A DNA stretch of 64,000 nt from Taibaiella helva (GTDB lineage: Bacteria > Bacteroidota > Bacteroidia > Chitinophagales > Chitinophagaceae): positions 62,001-126,000 of the forward strand of contig NZ_QUZZ01000006.1 in the NCBI RefSeq assembly GCF_003545695.1, in the 5' to 3' direction. Position 1 is the first letter of the stretch; each line of letters begins with the position of its first letter. Positions 62,216-64,000 of the stretch are shown here, in pieces. The notes beneath the pieces were generated by a model. It ran no database searches, had not been told where the DNA came from, and was given only the letters and a program-made list of their open reading frames with translations. The translations under genes and the position numbers were made by a program.

Positions 62216-62649
62216 ATGCAACATGATCTGCGGGTATGCATACAGTTGCGGCGATTTCATATTTTTTCTTTAAAAAGTTGGATTTTCTTTGTTAATGATT
62301 ATAAATTTATCAAGAACCAACACATTTGCGTTATGAACTATGGTAAAAAAACTCACTCCGGAGGATGAAAATGTGAATACGGTCATTTCTCTATTCTTAA
62401 TAATCCTGACTGCCTCGCTGATTGAAATATATTTGTTACTTACTGCAATAGATCAGGCCCTGTCAATCTATGCTAACTAACATTATTAACTAAAGAGAAT
62501 ACACAAAAAAGCTATTTAATAACGAACATTTTTTCTTGTAATATTTATGACCCCAGTAAGGACATATAAAGACAAGTCAGTTCGAGTCGGTCCTTTGGTT
62601 TATTCCGAGAAGGTGCTTGCCGGTCTTTAAGAATAAGCATTGCAAGAAT
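62216..62649. other. AT-rich intergenic stretch
   Basis: No coding pattern or clear RNA was found between the nuclease-like remnant and the right direct repeat. Confidence 0.4.
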
Positions 62650-62712
62650 TTCGATTCCCATGATCCCCATGTATGGGATTAGGTTTGAACCCCGCTGTCT
62701 ATTTTTTACGTT
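62650..62712. repeat. long direct repeat, right copy
   Basis: TTCGATTCCCATGATC ... GGGATTAGGTTTGAAC ... TATTTTTTACGTT repeats the sequence at 49005 with about six differences. It lies 300 bp before the serine recombinase gene. Confidence 0.7.
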
Positions 62713-63011
62713 GATTTTTGTTGATCCCAAGGATTTATTTTGAGCACATACTCCACTATGATGATGGCGATCAATGCCATTAATTCTTCCTCACTCCTAC
62801 TTGATTCCTGCAGTTCTTCTTCCATCTTGAGCTGTATTTTTGAAGAAGAAAACTACTAATTGGCCATGATGTGGAGGTCAAGAAATGTTTATTTTATCGT
62901 GAATGTACATGCAGTATTAACTTTCCATAAAAGCCCATCCTTTTTTACCCATCTTCTACTCTTTATTCGAGACCCCATTCCCTAGAGATTATAGGCTTCA
63001 AATGAAGATGT
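62713..63011. other. leader region of the recombinase gene
   Basis: About 300 bp of AT-rich sequence without a gene that I can support. It may contain part of the recombination site if this is an element boundary. Confidence 0.35.
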
Positions 63012-64000
63012 ATGAAAAAGCTCCTCAACATTGCTATCGGTTACCGAAGAATTAGCGGTAAAGATCAATCTAAGTACTCCTTAGCGCATCAGGAAGAAGC
63101 AATCAGGAACTACTGCAATCAAAATGGATTACTGCTATCGGCAATTTTTACCGATAACGGAGAAAGCAGCGGCACCTTCGATCGACCTAATTATAAAGCT
63201 TTGGAGCGCTTTATGAAGAAGCACACAGGTAAGGTACAGTATCTTATTGTAATGAGTCATGATCGGTTTAGTCGAAATCTTGCAGAAGCTTTAATGAAGA
63301 TAGAAGATTTACAAAGCAGTTTCCAGATCAAGGTTTTGGCTACCAATGAAGATATCAATATTGATGTTTACGATCCTCTTGTATTTGTGCAAAGGGCCTT
63401 TTCATACCTGATGGCCAATCAGGAACTTTTACAGATACGGAAAAGGGCAAAAGAAAGCATCCATTATGCACGGCTTTCCGGCCGTTATGTGAACAATGCT
63501 CCTTTTGGTTATATAAACGGACGCGACAGGCACAATAAAGGAATTTTAATTGTGGATGAAGAAAAAGCTGAAGTAATCCGTATTATTTACAAATGGTTTT
63601 TAGAAGGCTGGTCAATAAAGGAAATACAATACTATGCAAGACGAAATGGCCTGAAAAACTCCGGGCATAGCACGATCCAGAGAATACTATCAAACTGTAC
63701 CTATGCTGGCCTGATTAAGATATCTTCCCAATCAGGACCTGCAAAGTATGTAAGAGGTATTCATCAACCTATAATCAGGGAATCTGATTTTTGGTTGGCA
63801 CAAGAAAAGAAAGGCTCCCACAAGCCATCTAAATCACAACCGGGAGAGCTATTCCCTTTACGTGGGGTTCTAAAATGTTGGTGTGGTAAAAGCATGACCG
63901 CCGGCTATTCAAAAGGGAAAAAGAAGTATTATCCCTATTACCGTTGTATAGAACATACGGGAACAAACATCCCTGCTGATAAGCTTCACGCTGAATTCAA
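63012..64000 (+). CDS. large serine recombinase, 3' end outside window
   Basis: 329 codons are visible from ATG 63012 and no stop is reached. The resolvase domain begins MKKLLNIAIGYRRISGKDQ with the nucleophile Ser15, and continues MSHDRFSRNLAEALMKIE. The recombinase domain follows (GYINGRDRHNKGILIVDEEKAEVIRIIYKWF), then the zinc ribbon starts (LKCWCGKSMTAGY...YYRC). These enzymes integrate or excise phages and mobile elements at att sites. Its position just after a repeat at 62650 suggests that it mobilises the neighbouring DNA (inference). Confidence 0.9.
   Translation, partial: MKKLLNIAIGYRRISGKDQSKYSLAHQEEAIRNYCNQNGLLLSAIFTDNGESSGTFDRPNYKALERFMKKHTGKVQYLIVMSHDRFSRNLAEALMKIEDLQSSFQIKVLATNEDINIDVYDPLVFVQRAFSYLMANQELLQIRKRAKESIHYARLSGRYVNNAPFGYINGRDRHNKGILIVDEEKAEVIRIIYKWFLEGWSIKEIQYYARRNGLKNSGHSTIQRILSNCTYAGLIKISSQSGPAKYVRGIHQPIIRESDFWLAQEKKGSHKPSKSQPGELFPLRGVLKCWCGKSMTAGYSKGKKKYYPYYRCIEHTGTNIPADKLHAEF

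Noticed and set aside
62545-62730. Minus-strand 61-codon frame.
   Set aside because: It coincides with the right copy of the direct repeat and has no support as a gene.
1-64000. CRISPR array, rRNA operon or prophage structural genes.
   Set aside because: No regularly spaced identical short repeats, no rRNA-like sequence and no capsid, tail or terminase genes were seen in the window.

Overview
The window reads as chromosomal DNA of a Bacteroidota bacterium, most likely a Chitinophagaceae/Chitinophaga-like member. Signs of this are a TonB-dependent receptor with a carboxypeptidase-regulatory N-terminal domain, type IX secretion (T9SS) sorting domains of both type A and type B, several TPR-bearing histidine kinases, a LytS/LytTR pair, and a Bacteroidota-type promoter (TTTG, 19-nt spacer, TAnnTTTG) in front of a tRNA-Glu gene. 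The species cannot be fixed from the sequence alone.

Positions 1-31.5 kb are GC-rich and densely coded. They hold a c-heme lipoprotein cut by the window edge, a TonB-dependent receptor divergent from a LytS/LytTR two-component system, an NmrA-like reductase, and a UvrA-like ABC ATPase divergent from a SMUG2-type uracil-DNA glycosylase operon. That operon also encodes a DUF488 protein and an osmoprotectant-type ABC importer whose fused binding domain appears circularly permuted. Next come a TPR histidine kinase with a NarL-type regulator, and a secreted/outer-membrane cluster of two T9SS type B proteins, a calcineurin-like phosphoesterase, a glycerophosphodiesterase lipoprotein and two small beta-barrels. 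The region ends with pyrophosphatase, an SDR, a DUF421 protein, two small proteins, a T9SS type A protein and a protein carrying a BclB (Bacillus exosporium)-like C-terminal domain.

At 31.8 kb a tRNA-Glu gene marks a change in character: the DNA becomes visibly more AT-rich, with an IS1-family element, broken T9SS genes and long intergenic stretches. The centrepiece is a terpenoid locus on the minus strand (46.2 to 35.9 kb). It holds four different class I terpene synthases together with a polyprenyl diphosphate synthase, dxs, a long plant/cyanobacterial-type ispH and idi. It therefore encodes parts of isoprenoid precursor supply, chain elongation and several cyclases in one block. No P450 or other obvious tailoring enzyme is visible inside it.

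Positions 47-64 kb look like accreted mobile or accessory DNA: degenerate tRNA-3'-end-like direct repeats with terminators, small orphan proteins, a fatty-acid desaturase, a tiny RRM protein, and a 2900-residue cyclic beta-1,2-glucan synthase (NdvB/Cgs type). A pair of imperfect direct repeats (about 49.0 and 62.65 kb) brackets this block, and a large serine recombinase follows, running off the window end. No CRISPR array or rRNA was seen. Identities are from motif recognition only; no database search was run.
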